Source: an uncultured Lachnospiraceae bacterium (GTDB lineage Bacteria > Bacillota > Clostridia > Lachnospirales > Lachnospiraceae). Taken from it: a stretch of 33,071 nt of DNA. Both the position numbers and the translations under genes were made by a program. The notes under the pieces are model-generated. The model searched no databases. It was not told the DNA's origin and was given only the letters and a program-made list of their open reading frames with translations. Every line of letters begins with the position of its first letter. The stretch's first letter is position 1. The stretch spans positions 1 through 33,071 of the forward strand of contig CAJUHR010000040.1 in NCBI GenBank assembly GCA_910586255.1, written 5' to 3'. Positions 6,001 to 13,457 of this stretch are shown piece by piece.

Positions 6001-8142
6001 TCATAGCTTCATGGTAAGCGCAATCCTTTTCTTTGCCATATCCACACTGAGCACCTTTACCTCCACAATGTCCCCCACACTTACTGCCTCCATGGGATGC
6101 CTTATATATTTGTCGGAGATCTGGGAGATATGTACCAAGCCGTCCTGATGAACGCCGATATCCACAAAAGCCCCAAAATCGATAACATTCCGCACGGTCC
6201 CCTTTAGGATCATTCCCGGCGTTAAGTCCTTCATCTCCAGCACATCTGTGCGCAAAATCGGCTTTGGCATCTCCTCCCTGGGATCTCTGGCCGGCTTTTC
6301 CAGCTCCTTTACAATATCCCGCAGAGTCATGTCTCCCACGTTCAGCTCAGCCGCCAGCTTCTTGTAATCTCCAACCTGTTTGCTCAGCTCCTTTAAGCCT
6401 CCCCCACGGATATCCTCCGGAGAAAATCCAAGCCTTTCAAGCAGCGCCTCTGCCGCCTCATAGCTTTCAGGGTGAACCGATGTTCCATCCAGAGGATTCT
6501 TTCCGCCGGAGATTCTCATGAAACCGGCGCACTGTTCATAGGCCTTTGGCCCCAGCTTGGCAACCTTTAAAAGCTGCCTTCTGTCCGTAAAGGCGCCGTT
6601 TTCCTCCCGGTAAAGAACAATGTTCTTGGCTATGGTCTTGGTAATGCCGGAAATATATTCCAAAAGAGAGGCGGAAGCTGTGTTCAGGTCCACACCCACC
6701 TTATTGACGCAATCCTCCACCACTCCCTGAAGGGCCTCGCTTAAATTTTTCTGGTTCATATCATGCTGATACTGGCCTACTCCTATGGACTTGGGGTCAA
6801 TCTTCACCAGCTCAGCCAAGGGATCCTGAAGACGGCGAGCGATGGACGCGGCGCTTCTCTGTCCCACGTCAAAGCCAGGGAACTCCTCGGTGGCCAGCTT
6901 GCTGGCCGAGTAAACCGATGCGCCGGCCTCATTGACAATCACATACTGCACCGAATCCGGAAGCTCCTTCAAAAGCTCCACGATAATCATCTCCGACTCC
7001 CGGGACGCGGTTCCGTTTCCCACGGAAATCAGGGAAATATGGTATTTGCGGATCAGCTTTTTCAGTGTCTCCTTGGAAGCCTCCACCTTATTCTGAGGAG
7101 CAGTGGGATAGATGACCGTAGTGTCTAAGACCTTGCCTGTCTCGTCTACCACCGCCAGCTTACAGCCTGTCCGAAAGGCAGGATCCCATCCCAGCACAAC
7201 CCGGCCCGCTATGGGAGGCTGCATTAAAAGCTGCTCCAAATTTTTTCCGAACACCTTGATGGCTCCCGCCTCCGCCTTCTCTGTCAGCAGGCTGCGCACC
7301 TCCCGCTCAATGGCCGGGGCGATCAGCCGGTCATAGCTGTCCGCCACCGCCTCCTTTAAGACGGGGGTGGTATGGGGATTGTCCCGGACAATGGTCTGCT
7401 TCTCCAGATAGCGCAGAATATCCTCCTGAGGCGCTTCCACCTTCACCGTAAGGATCTTTTCCTTCTCCCCCCGGTTTAACGCCAGCACCCGATGACCCAC
7501 ACAGCGTTTTACCGGCTCCTCATAATCATAGTACATCTCATAGACCGACTGAGCCTCACCGTCCTTTGCCCCGGAGCGGATCATTCCCTGATCCATGGTG
7601 GCCTTACGGATGTAGGTTCTGTACTGGGCATTGTCGGAAATCTGCTCTGCCAGAATATCCCTGGCACCTGCAATGGCTTCTTTAATGTCAGCCACGCCCT
7701 TTTCTTCTGAAACATAGGCCCGGGCCAGCTTTTCCACCGGCTCCTTTGTCATCTGCAAAAGAATGAGTTCAGCTAAGGGTTCCAGCCCCCGCTCCTTGGC
7801 AATCATGGCCCGGGTCCGCCGTTTGGGACGGTAGGGGCGGTACAGATCCTCCACCGCCACCTGGGTCATGGCAGCCCGGATCTGGGCCTCCAGCTCAGGG
7901 GTCAGCTTTTCCTGGTCCCGAATGGAGGCGAGCACCTGCTCCTTTTTTTCCTCCAGATTTCTCAGATACCGGAGACGTTCATCCAGATTTCTAAGGACCT
8001 CATCATCCAGGGCGCCGGTGGCTTCCTTCCGGTAGCGGGCGATAAAGGGAATCGTGTTTCCCTCATCAATCAGCTTCACTGCCGCCTCTGCCTGCTGGTA
8101 GCCGATCTTTAATTCTTCATGCAATATGTTTATAATGTCCAT
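6001..8142 (-). CDS. tex: RNA-binding transcriptional accessory protein Tex
   Basis: Tex is a conserved nucleic-acid-binding protein linked to transcription and RNA metabolism. The 713-residue product has the complete domain order: N-terminal helical region (HEELKIGYQQAEAAVKLIDEGNTIPFIARYRKEATGALDDE), a YqgF/RNase H-like domain starting near residue 315 (VVLGWDPAFRTGCKLAVVDE), a helix-hairpin-helix region near 490-530 (LEYISGITKTIAKNIV), and a C-terminal S1 domain of about 70 residues (PGMILKGTVRNVIDFGAFVDIG to the end). It is the first gene of the tex-ycxB-tsaE-tsaB-rimI unit. Start ATG 8142 has GAGGA ten bases upstream. Transcription probably starts near 8215 from the TTGCAT/TATAAT promoter. 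Confidence 0.96.
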   Translation of the reverse strand: MDIINILHEELKIGYQQAEAAVKLIDEGNTIPFIARYRKEATGALDDEVLRNLDERLRYLRNLEEKKEQVLASIRDQEKLTPELEAQIRAAMTQVAVEDLYRPYRPKRRTRAMIAKERGLEPLAELILLQMTKEPVEKLARAYVSEEKGVADIKEAIAGARDILAEQISDNAQYRTYIRKATMDQGMIRSGAKDGEAQSVYEMYYDYEEPVKRCVGHRVLALNRGEKEKILTVKVEAPQEDILRYLEKQTIVRDNPHTTPVLKEAVADSYDRLIAPAIEREVRSLLTEKAEAGAIKVFGKNLEQLLMQPPIAGRVVLGWDPAFRTGCKLAVVDETGKVLDTTVIYPTAPQNKVEASKETLKKLIRKYHISLISVGNGTASRESEMIIVELLKELPDSVQYVIVNEAGASVYSASKLATEEFPGFDVGQRSAASIARRLQDPLAELVKIDPKSIGVGQYQHDMNQKNLSEALQGVVEDCVNKVGVDLNTASASLLEYISGITKTIAKNIVLYREENGAFTDRRQLLKVAKLGPKAYEQCAGFMRISGGKNPLDGTSVHPESYEAAEALLERLGFSPEDIRGGGLKELSKQVGDYKKLAAELNVGDMTLRDIVKELEKPARDPREEMPKPILRTDVLEMKDLTPGMILKGTVRNVIDFGAFVDIGVHQDGLVHISQISDKYIRHPMEAVSVGDIVEVKVLSVDMAKKRIALTMKL

Positions 8143-8190
8143 TACGTAAATGTCCTCGCATTCCTTTCTTTCGTTTATCCATTACAAGGC

Positions 8191-8218
8191 TACTGTTCAC
8201 AGGTACTTATGAACAGTA
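8191..8218. promoter_or_regulatory. Inverted repeat at the tex transcription start
   Basis: Arms TACTGTTCA (8191-8199) and TGAACAGTA (8210-8218) match perfectly around a 10-base centre. Flanking GG and CC extend the pairing with one mismatch. It covers roughly -3 to +25 of the tex transcript, so it could be an operator or a 5' mRNA hairpin. Confidence 0.55.
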
Positions 8219-8221
8219 ACC

Positions 8222-8250
8222 ATTATAAGTCATAAACAACACTTATGCAA
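8222..8250 (-). promoter_or_regulatory. tex operon promoter
   Basis: On the minus strand there is -35 TTGCAT (8245-8250), a 17-base spacer and a perfect -10 TATAAT (8222-8227). The predicted start near 8215 falls inside the inverted repeat at 8191-8218. Confidence 0.8.
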
Positions 8251-8260
8251 GAGAAAGCCC

Positions 8261-8289
8261 TTGAGTAGGATTGCCGTTTGTGGTATCAT
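8261..8289 (+). promoter_or_regulatory. Promoter of the small membrane protein gene
   Basis: There is -35 TTGAGT (8261-8266), a 17-base spacer and -10 TATCAT (8284-8289), about 75 bases before the plus-strand start codon. It is back to back with the tex promoter, eleven bases away. Confidence 0.6.
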
Positions 8290-8367
8290 AGTTATTGTTC
8301 ATACTCATAAATACAAACCTGCAGCAAAACACAATTATTAACACAAACTACCTTCGGAGGAAAATTC

Positions 8368-8715
8368 ATGGAACCAAATCATATACAGTCCCCAAATCAA
8401 AAACCGGGCAGCCTGCCCCTGTTCAGCATGATTGTGGGCATTTTTGCCCTGTTTGCCTGTATGTCGCCGCCCATGCAGCTTTTGTTCGGCTCCACGGCGC
8501 TGATGATCGCCTATCTGTCCCGCCAGGGACGTCCCATGGCCGGCCCGGCAGTTGCCGGAACCATTATGGGAATCTGCGGGATTCTCTGCAGCTTCCTCAT
8601 GCTGGGCTTTTATGTGCTCACCATACGCATGATGGACAATCCTGAATATGTGGCCATGCAGCGGGCAATCATGCAGCAATATCAGGAGATGATGGATGCT
8701 TTCGGCGTCAAATAA
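8368..8715 (+). CDS. Small membrane protein, DUF4190-like
   Basis: The 115-residue protein has an N-terminal soluble PNHIQSPNQKPGS stretch, then hydrophobic segments at about 18-45 (LFSMIVGIFALFACM and LLFGSTALMIAYL) and 60-85 (VAGTIMGICGILCSFLMLGFYVLTI). A short Met/Gln-rich amphipathic tail follows. The small residues in the membrane segments (GPAVAGTIMGICGIL) resemble DUF4190-type proteins, but I would not assign a function. Start ATG 8368 has GGAGG eight bases upstream. It is the only plus-strand gene between the tex and hom operons, and its likely terminator is inside the convergent DUF2752 gene. Confidence 0.75.
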   Translation: MEPNHIQSPNQKPGSLPLFSMIVGIFALFACMSPPMQLLFGSTALMIAYLSRQGRPMAGPAVAGTIMGICGILCSFLMLGFYVLTIRMMDNPEYVAMQRAIMQQYQEMMDAFGVK

Positions 8716-8725
8716 CCGGCATGCA

Positions 8726-9073
8726 TTACCAGCCTCCTGCCAGCAGGTCTATTCCGCAGACCAAAAGGCAATTCTTGACTACAAAATTTATGAGGGTGAT
8801 TCCCACTGCCCCATATGCCAGATATTTTCCAGGAACCGGCCGCGGCCGGTTCCTTTTTTCTGTTCCAAAGACAAACAGTTCGGTCAGCCAAAAGACGCAG
8901 GCCGCCGCTCCGTAGAGAACCAGGGGATGATAGCAAAAGCTGGATACCAAATCTCCCCGCAAAAGCGCCGCCACTGCCCGGGTGCCTCCGCAGCCCGGAC
9001 AGTAAAATCCGGTCATGGCGTGAAAAAGGCAGGGCATAAAGATAAGCCCCGCCAGCCCTTCCTTCCACATCAT
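8726..9073 (-). CDS. DUF2752 membrane protein
   Basis: The 115-residue protein carries the DUF2752 signature TGFYCPGCGGTRA (21-33), a conserved Cys-rich turn between membrane segments, followed by FCYHPLVLYGAAACVFWLTELFVFG and a last hydrophobic stretch LAYGAVGITLINFVV. The family is widespread and uncharacterised. Its ATG overlaps the hom stop (ATGA, 9070-9073), so it is translationally coupled to hom. The codons for the RNRPRPVPG segment form the perfect palindrome that acts as a plus-strand terminator. Confidence 0.85.
   Translation of the reverse strand: MMWKEGLAGLIFMPCLFHAMTGFYCPGCGGTRAVAALLRGDLVSSFCYHPLVLYGAAACVFWLTELFVFGTEKRNRPRPVPGKYLAYGAVGITLINFVVKNCLLVCGIDLLAGGW
8831..8859 (+). terminator. 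Intrinsic terminator inside the opposing DUF2752 gene
   Basis: Positions 8831-8854 form a perfect 24-base palindrome (arms AGGAACCGGC and GCCGGTTCCT around CGCG), followed immediately on the plus strand by a T run to 8859. On the minus strand no T run follows, so it should act only on transcripts from the 8368 gene. Confidence 0.8.
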
Positions 9074-10314
9074 GCAAACTCCACCCGAATCATCTGCCGG
9101 ATTCCTTCTCTTCCCTCCTTCTGAGGTACCGCGTCAAAGGCTATTGCCAGCTTCTTAAAATCTCCCTCACGGATGCTTTTTGTGAGAAATCCGAACTCGT
9201 CCGCGCCCTCTAAGACAAATGTCTCCACCTGGCCAAAAAGCTCTCTCACTCTCTCCTCATACTCTGATATTTCTCCCTCAACCCGGACAAAGTAGCAACA
9301 CTCCCCGCTGTCAATATTCTCCAGCATCTGTGGCTCTTTTTCCCAGCCAAGGGGCACATTCCTGTCTTTATTCTGGGCTGCCTCAATCATGTCAGCCACC
9401 ACGGCACTGGCAGTGGGAAGCTTGCCGGCTCCGCTTCCATAGTACATAGAGGTGCCCAGCATATCGCTTTTTACCAAAATCCCGTTATAGACCCCGCTCA
9501 CTCCGTAGAGAGGGTGGTCCATGCCGATCATCACTGGAGCCACCCGGGCGTAAACCTTGTCTCCCACAATCCGGCTTGTTCCCAAAAGCTTAACAGAGGT
9601 TCCCATCCTTTTGGCATACCTAAAATCCATATCTGTAATCCCGGTAATTCCCTCCGTGTATATGTCCTCGTAATTTACCTCTCTTCCTGTCGCCATGGCC
9701 GCAAGGATGGCAATCTTACGGCAGGTATCGTGGCCTTCCACGTCCGCCTCCGGATTGCGCTCCGCATAGCCCAAATCCTGAGCCTCCTTTAAAACCGTTT
9801 CAAAGGAAGCTCCCTCCCGGTCCATCTTAGTGAGAATGTAATTGGTGGTGCCGTTTAAAATCCCGGTAATCTCCTGGATCTCCTCCCCCATAAGACACCG
9901 GTACAGATTCCGGATAATGGGGATTCCTCCCCCCACGCTGGCCTCAAAGAAAAAGTTAACCTTCTTCTTTCTGGCAATCTGCAATAGCTCTGTCCCGTGG
10001 GCGGCCACCAGAGCCTTGTTGGAAGTTATCACATGCTTGCCGGCATTCAGGCATGCTTTCACAAAAGGATAGGACGGGTTCAGCCCGCCCATGGTCTCCA
10101 CCACAAGCCCAACCTGCTCATCCTCCTCAATCACCTTAAAGTCATGAATAACGCGGTCCGCCACTGGGCTGTCAGGAAATTCCCGCAGATCCAGCACATA
10201 CTTGAGCCGGATTTCCTCACCCGCGCTCTCTGCAATCCGCTCTCTGCTGCTTTCCAAAATCTCAGCCACACCGGAACCAATGGTGCCGTATCCCATGATC
10301 GCTGCATACATCAT
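9070..10314 (-). CDS. hom: Homoserine dehydrogenase
   Basis: Hom reduces aspartate semialdehyde to homoserine with NAD(P)H, the branch point to threonine and methionine. The 414-residue protein has the N-terminal Rossmann motif AAIMGYGTIGSGVAEIL (4-20), ETMGGLNPSYPFVKACLNAGKHVITSNKALVA around residues 73-105 (cofactor/substrate region with the conserved Lys), and GGGIPIIRNLY followed by GILNGTTNYILTKM, a strong family signature. The C-terminal 90 residues (CCYFVRVEGEISEYEE...) resemble an ACT-type regulatory domain. A GAGGAG site precedes ATG 10314. It lies 71 bases after the ACT-protein gene, an arrangement common in Firmicutes. Confidence 0.95.
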   Translation of the reverse strand: MMYAAIMGYGTIGSGVAEILESSRERIAESAGEEIRLKYVLDLREFPDSPVADRVIHDFKVIEEDEQVGLVVETMGGLNPSYPFVKACLNAGKHVITSNKALVAAHGTELLQIARKKKVNFFFEASVGGGIPIIRNLYRCLMGEEIQEITGILNGTTNYILTKMDREGASFETVLKEAQDLGYAERNPEADVEGHDTCRKIAILAAMATGREVNYEDIYTEGITGITDMDFRYAKRMGTSVKLLGTSRIVGDKVYARVAPVMIGMDHPLYGVSGVYNGILVKSDMLGTSMYYGSGAGKLPTASAVVADMIEAAQNKDRNVPLGWEKEPQMLENIDSGECCYFVRVEGEISEYEERVRELFGQVETFVLEGADEFGFLTKSIREGDFKKLAIAFDAVPQKEGREGIRQMIRVEFA

Positions 10315-10385
10315 AATCGCTCTCCTCGTTTTGTATGGTTTTTATCGTGCTCGTTCCCACCCCGAGCCGGCTTCACCCGGCCTTT

Positions 10386-10832
10386 CTATTCTCTGGCCAG
10401 AATCTTCACATAGTGGATTCCCTGATGCTCCTCCATCTCCTCCAACATCCGGGATATATTTCCCGTGTCCGGCTTTACCTCCACCGACAGAGTCAGGGTT
10501 GCAATGCCGTTGACCGGTATACTCTGATGAATCGTCAGAATATTGGCCCGGTAGACAGCTACAATGTGGAGAAGGTCGGACAAAAGCCCCTGACAGTCGT
10601 CCATTTGCATGACAAAGGTGACGGTCTTTCCCTTGGTATTGTCATAGAATGGAAAAATGTCATCCTTGTACTTGTAAAAAGAGCTGCGGCTGATTCCAAC
10701 CCGCTCGGCTGCCTCCTGCACCGTTATCACCCGCTCCGAGTCTAAAAGCTTCTTGGCCTCCACCACCTTCAAAAGGACCTCCGGAACTGCTTTCTGCTTC
10801 ACCACAAAATATTTTGTCTTTTCTTCAGTCAT
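10386..10832 (-). CDS. ACT domain-containing protein (UPF0735/PheB-like)
   Basis: The 148-residue protein has an N-terminal helix-turn-helix-like segment (SERVITVQEAAERVGISRSSFYKYKDDIFPF, about 32-62) and a C-terminal ACT domain (KTVTFVMQMDDCQGLLSDLLHIVAVYRANILTIHQSIPVNG). This matches the UPF0735/PheB family, thought to sense amino acids and often encoded beside hom or thr genes. I chose ATG 10832 because AGGAGG lies seven bases upstream; the frame continues to 10868 but that extension has no site. It is first in the operon with hom and DUF2752, so control of homoserine synthesis is a reasonable inference. Confidence 0.88.
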   Translation of the reverse strand: MTEEKTKYFVVKQKAVPEVLLKVVEAKKLLDSERVITVQEAAERVGISRSSFYKYKDDIFPFYDNTKGKTVTFVMQMDDCQGLLSDLLHIVAVYRANILTIHQSIPVNGIATLTLSVEVKPDTGNISRMLEEMEEHQGIHYVKILARE

Positions 10833-10909
10833 AACAAATCCTCCTGTGCAAAGCCTGTAGCGAACCATTGTCTGTACGTATCACATGTACATTTGTACTC
10901 ACGAGGGAG

Positions 10910-10938
10910 ATATTAACACAAAATTAAAAAATGCGCAA
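10910..10938 (-). promoter_or_regulatory. Promoter of the ACT-hom operon
   Basis: On the minus strand there is -35 TTGCGC (10933-10938), a 17-base spacer and -10 TAATAT (10910-10915). The leader of about 70 bases contains short GTACA/TGTAC repeats but is too short for a T-box. Confidence 0.6.
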
Positions 10939-10981
10939 GTTTTTTATCACGAAAAAAGGGAGAAATCCGAAGGGGGGGCAG

Positions 10982-11017
10982 ATAGAGGGGCCGGCTCCAG
11001 AGAGCCTGCCCCTCTAT
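10982..11017 (-). terminator. Hairpin ending the hexuronate operon
   Basis: Arms ATAGAGGGGC and GCCCCTCTAT (10982-10991, 11008-11017) pair perfectly. Inside them GGCTC/GAGCC adds five pairs after one mismatch. A CCCTTTTTT run occurs only about 20 bases later on the minus strand, so it may act as an imperfect terminator or an mRNA 3' end. Confidence 0.6.
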
Positions 11018-11021
11018 AGTA

Positions 11022-11792
11022 CTATAATATCCCGGCTGCCGCCTCTGTGTCAAGAAACAGCTCGGCATGAGGATGACGCCTTAGTATTGTGGCCGGGCAG
11101 GCAGTTGAGATCTCATCCTGCACCGCGCGCCGGACGGCAGAAGCCTTGGTAGGGCCCGGAACCGTGACCACCAGATAAGTATCCGGGCCTGTGAGGGCCG
11201 GTATAGTCAGGGTCAGGGCCTTTCTCGGCACCTGGCTGATTTGGGCAAAGCATCCGTCATGGACCTGCTGATTCCTGCATATTTCGTCCATGGCAACTAC
11301 CTTCACAATCTCCGAATCACAAAAGTCTGCCGCCGGAGGATCATTGAAGGCCAGATGCCCGTTTTCTCCTATTCCGTGAAAAATAATATCCGGCGGAAAT
11401 CGGGAAAGCAGCTCCCTGTACCGTTTGCATTCTGCCTGAGCATCCTCTGTCTGGCCGTTTAAATAGTGCACGGACTTAAAGGAAGCCCTTGAGAACAAAT
11501 GGGTTTTTAAGAGATTGCCAAAGCCCTGGGGCGCATCTGCCGCCAGACCCAGATACTCATCCATGTGGAAGGCATTGACCTTTCCGAAATCCAGACCGGA
11601 AGCAAGCAGGCTCTCGTACAATTCAAACTGGGAGGGCGCCGCCGCAAAAATTATGTTCACCTGGCCCTTTTCCTCTATCACCTGCCTGGCCCGCTCCGCT
11701 CCGTACCGGGCAGCTCCGGCTCCCATCTCCTTGCGGTTTTTATAAATTTTAATGTCCAGTTTACCTGAAGTCATCTCATTACAGGGATTCAT
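11022..11792 (-). CDS. NagB-family sugar-phosphate isomerase/deaminase-like protein
   Basis: This 256-residue protein belongs to the glucosamine-6-phosphate deaminase / 6-phosphogluconolactonase fold. It retains the family's FHMDEYLGL (the Asp equivalent to E. coli NagB D72). The second active-site segment reads GIGENGHLAFNDPP, where NagB has GNDGHIAFNEP: the catalytic Asp is replaced by Asn and the Glu by Asp. The usual GLPTGGTP phosphate loop is replaced by FAAAPSQFELY. So true GlcN6P deamination is doubtful. I chose ATG 11792 because GAGGTGA, overlapping the preceding stop codon, sits nine bases upstream. It is the last gene of the hexuronate operon; its substrate there is unknown. Confidence 0.8.
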   Translation of the reverse strand: MNPCNEMTSGKLDIKIYKNRKEMGAGAARYGAERARQVIEEKGQVNIIFAAAPSQFELYESLLASGLDFGKVNAFHMDEYLGLAADAPQGFGNLLKTHLFSRASFKSVHYLNGQTEDAQAECKRYRELLSRFPPDIIFHGIGENGHLAFNDPPAADFCDSEIVKVVAMDEICRNQQVHDGCFAQISQVPRKALTLTIPALTGPDTYLVVTVPGPTKASAVRRAVQDEISTACPATILRRHPHAELFLDTEAAAGIL

Positions 11793-11805
11793 ATATTCTG
11801 TCACC

Positions 11806-12654
11806 TCACACGCCGGAATATGCGGAAAATCCGCCGTCAACGGGAATCACAATACCTGTCACAAAAGAAGCCGCCTCCTCAGACACCAGATAGAGAAGCG
11901 CTCCGTAAAGCTCCTCCGACTTGCCAAAGCGCCCCATGGGCGTCCCTGCCAGAATCTTGTCCGTCCGGGGAGTGGGCGTCCCGCCTTCATTAAACAGAAG
12001 CTTTTCGTTCTGAATGGTCACAAAAAATCCCGGGGCTATGGCGTTTACACGGATTCCCTCCCTGGAAAAATGCACGGCAAGCCACTGAGTAAAGTTGCTG
12101 ATTGCCGCTTTGGCGCCGGAATATGCCGGAATCTTTGTCAGGGGCGTGTAGGCATTCATAGACGAAACATTTACGATGCAGCAGTTTTGGCGCCCCAACA
12201 TATCCTGGGCAAACACCTGGGTGGGAATCAGAGTGCCGAGAAAATTTAAGTTGAATACAAACTCCACTCCCTTTGGATCCAGGTTAAAAAAGGTGACGAT
12301 ATCCTTGTCCAAATCTCCCTCAAAATAGTATTCCTTTGTGGTGGTTGCCCGGGGATTGTTGCCGCCGGCGCCGTTAAGCAAAATATCGCACTTTCCAAAA
12401 TCCTCCAAAATCGTCCTGTGAACAGCCTCCACGCTCTCCCGGTTCAGCACATCACATTCATAAGCTTTGGCCGTGCCTCCTGCAGCAAGGATTTCATCCG
12501 TATATTTCCCGGCCGCCTCCTTGTTGATATCCAAAAGCGCCACCTTGGCCCCGCACTGGGCCAGGGCCTTGGAGAAGCTGCTGCACAGCACTCCTCCGGC
12601 TCCGGTAACCACCGCCGTCTTGCCCGCAAGATCTATCTCAAATGGTAATTTCAT
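11806..12654 (-). CDS. uxuB: D-mannonate oxidoreductase (fructuronate reductase), SDR type
   Basis: The 282-residue short-chain dehydrogenase resembles the Bacillus YjmF/UxuB type that reduces D-fructuronate to D-mannonate with NADH. It has the cofactor motif VTGAGGVLCSSF (residues about 16-27), LLNGAGGNNPRATT (the NAG-like motif plus a stretch typical of this subgroup), VSSMNAY with the catalytic Ser, and the catalytic YSGAK. The ATG at 12654 has AAGGAG six bases upstream; a TTG 18 bases earlier would place that ribosome site inside the gene. It lies 14 bases downstream of the first amidohydrolase gene. Neighbouring uxaC and uxuA supply the flanking pathway steps, which strengthens the assignment. 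Confidence 0.85.
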   Translation of the reverse strand: MKLPFEIDLAGKTAVVTGAGGVLCSSFSKALAQCGAKVALLDINKEAAGKYTDEILAAGGTAKAYECDVLNRESVEAVHRTILEDFGKCDILLNGAGGNNPRATTTKEYYFEGDLDKDIVTFFNLDPKGVEFVFNLNFLGTLIPTQVFAQDMLGRQNCCIVNVSSMNAYTPLTKIPAYSGAKAAISNFTQWLAVHFSREGIRVNAIAPGFFVTIQNEKLLFNEGGTPTPRTDKILAGTPMGRFGKSEELYGALLYLVSEEAASFVTGIVIPVDGGFSAYSGV

Positions 12655-12668
12655 GAAATTCTCCTTCC

Positions 12669-13457
12669 TCAATCCCGGGGCCGGATGGCCCCAAGGAAAT
12701 TATCTGCAAAAATCTTTTGCTTGTCCTCGTGGGAAATATCCGCCATCAGCACCTTGCCCACCCCGAAGGCCAGGTTTAAAAAGGGTGCGTCACTGCCAAA
12801 CAAAATGTTGTCCGCCCCTGCGGTCTCCACCAGGCTTTCCAGGGCTCCGTAGAAAATCGGGCTGGCGCAGATATCCACAAAAACATTCTCATACTCCCTG
12901 GCCAGACGGAAGTAATCATCCTCCCGATGGCCGTCCCAGTTGCCGCCGGAATGGGCCTGAATAAAGCGCACCTGAGGATATTGCTTTGCCAGCTCCTCCA
13001 GATGCTTCGGAGACTGCCAGTCGTGATTTAAGATAGCCAGCTTTCTCTCGGCGGCAAAGCCGTAGACCTGATCATAGCATTTCCGTGTCATGGGACAGTT
13101 AGCCTCCTCAGGATGAAGCTTTATAAAGGACATGCCCAGCTTATCAAAACATCTTGTCAACTCAGAAAGAACCTCATCCGGACGGTTGCCTGTGGCAAGG
13201 GCCATTCCGTAAAACCGGCCCGGATACTTCTTTATCACCTCTGCCGTAATGTCATTGGCCAGACGGCTGTCCAGCCCCAGTCCCACCATGGGCGAGATGG
13301 CCATGGCATCCACCCCGACCCTGTCCATCTGTCTCACCAGGTCGTCCTCAAAGCCGCCCTGAATGTCAAACTTGTGGTAAAGGCCGTGATGGGCGTGGGA
13401 GTCCACGATTTTATATTTGCTGGTATCCATCTGCTCAGAAATCGGTCTATACGTCAT
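12669..13457 (-). CDS. Amidohydrolase-family TIM-barrel hydrolase, metal site intact
   Basis: The 262-residue protein matches the COG2159/Amidohydro_2 group, which includes lactonases and decarboxylases. All expected ligands are visible: DSHAHHG (H21, H23) on strand 1, NHDW (H145), QAHSGG (H169) and GSDAP (D223). KLHPEE at 113-118 lies on the fourth strand. The substrate cannot be read from sequence; a uronate-derived lactone or related acid would fit the operon, and that is inference. AGGAGGG precedes ATG 13457. Its start overlaps the end of the second amidohydrolase gene by 11 bases, so the two are tightly coupled. Confidence 0.8.
   Translation of the reverse strand: MTYRPISEQMDTSKYKIVDSHAHHGLYHKFDIQGGFEDDLVRQMDRVGVDAMAISPMVGLGLDSRLANDITAEVIKKYPGRFYGMALATGNRPDEVLSELTRCFDKLGMSFIKLHPEEANCPMTRKCYDQVYGFAAERKLAILNHDWQSPKHLEELAKQYPQVRFIQAHSGGNWDGHREDDYFRLAREYENVFVDICASPIFYGALESLVETAGADNILFGSDAPFLNLAFGVGKVLMADISHEDKQKIFADNFLGAIRPRD

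Noticed and set aside
10833..10938. T-box or amino-acid riboswitch before the ACT-hom operon
   Set aside because: The predicted leader is about 70 bases with no T-box sequence and no terminator/antiterminator pair.
12655..12672. TTG start for the SDR, six codons upstream
   Set aside because: The AAGGAG ribosome site for ATG 12654 lies inside that extension, so ATG is the better start.
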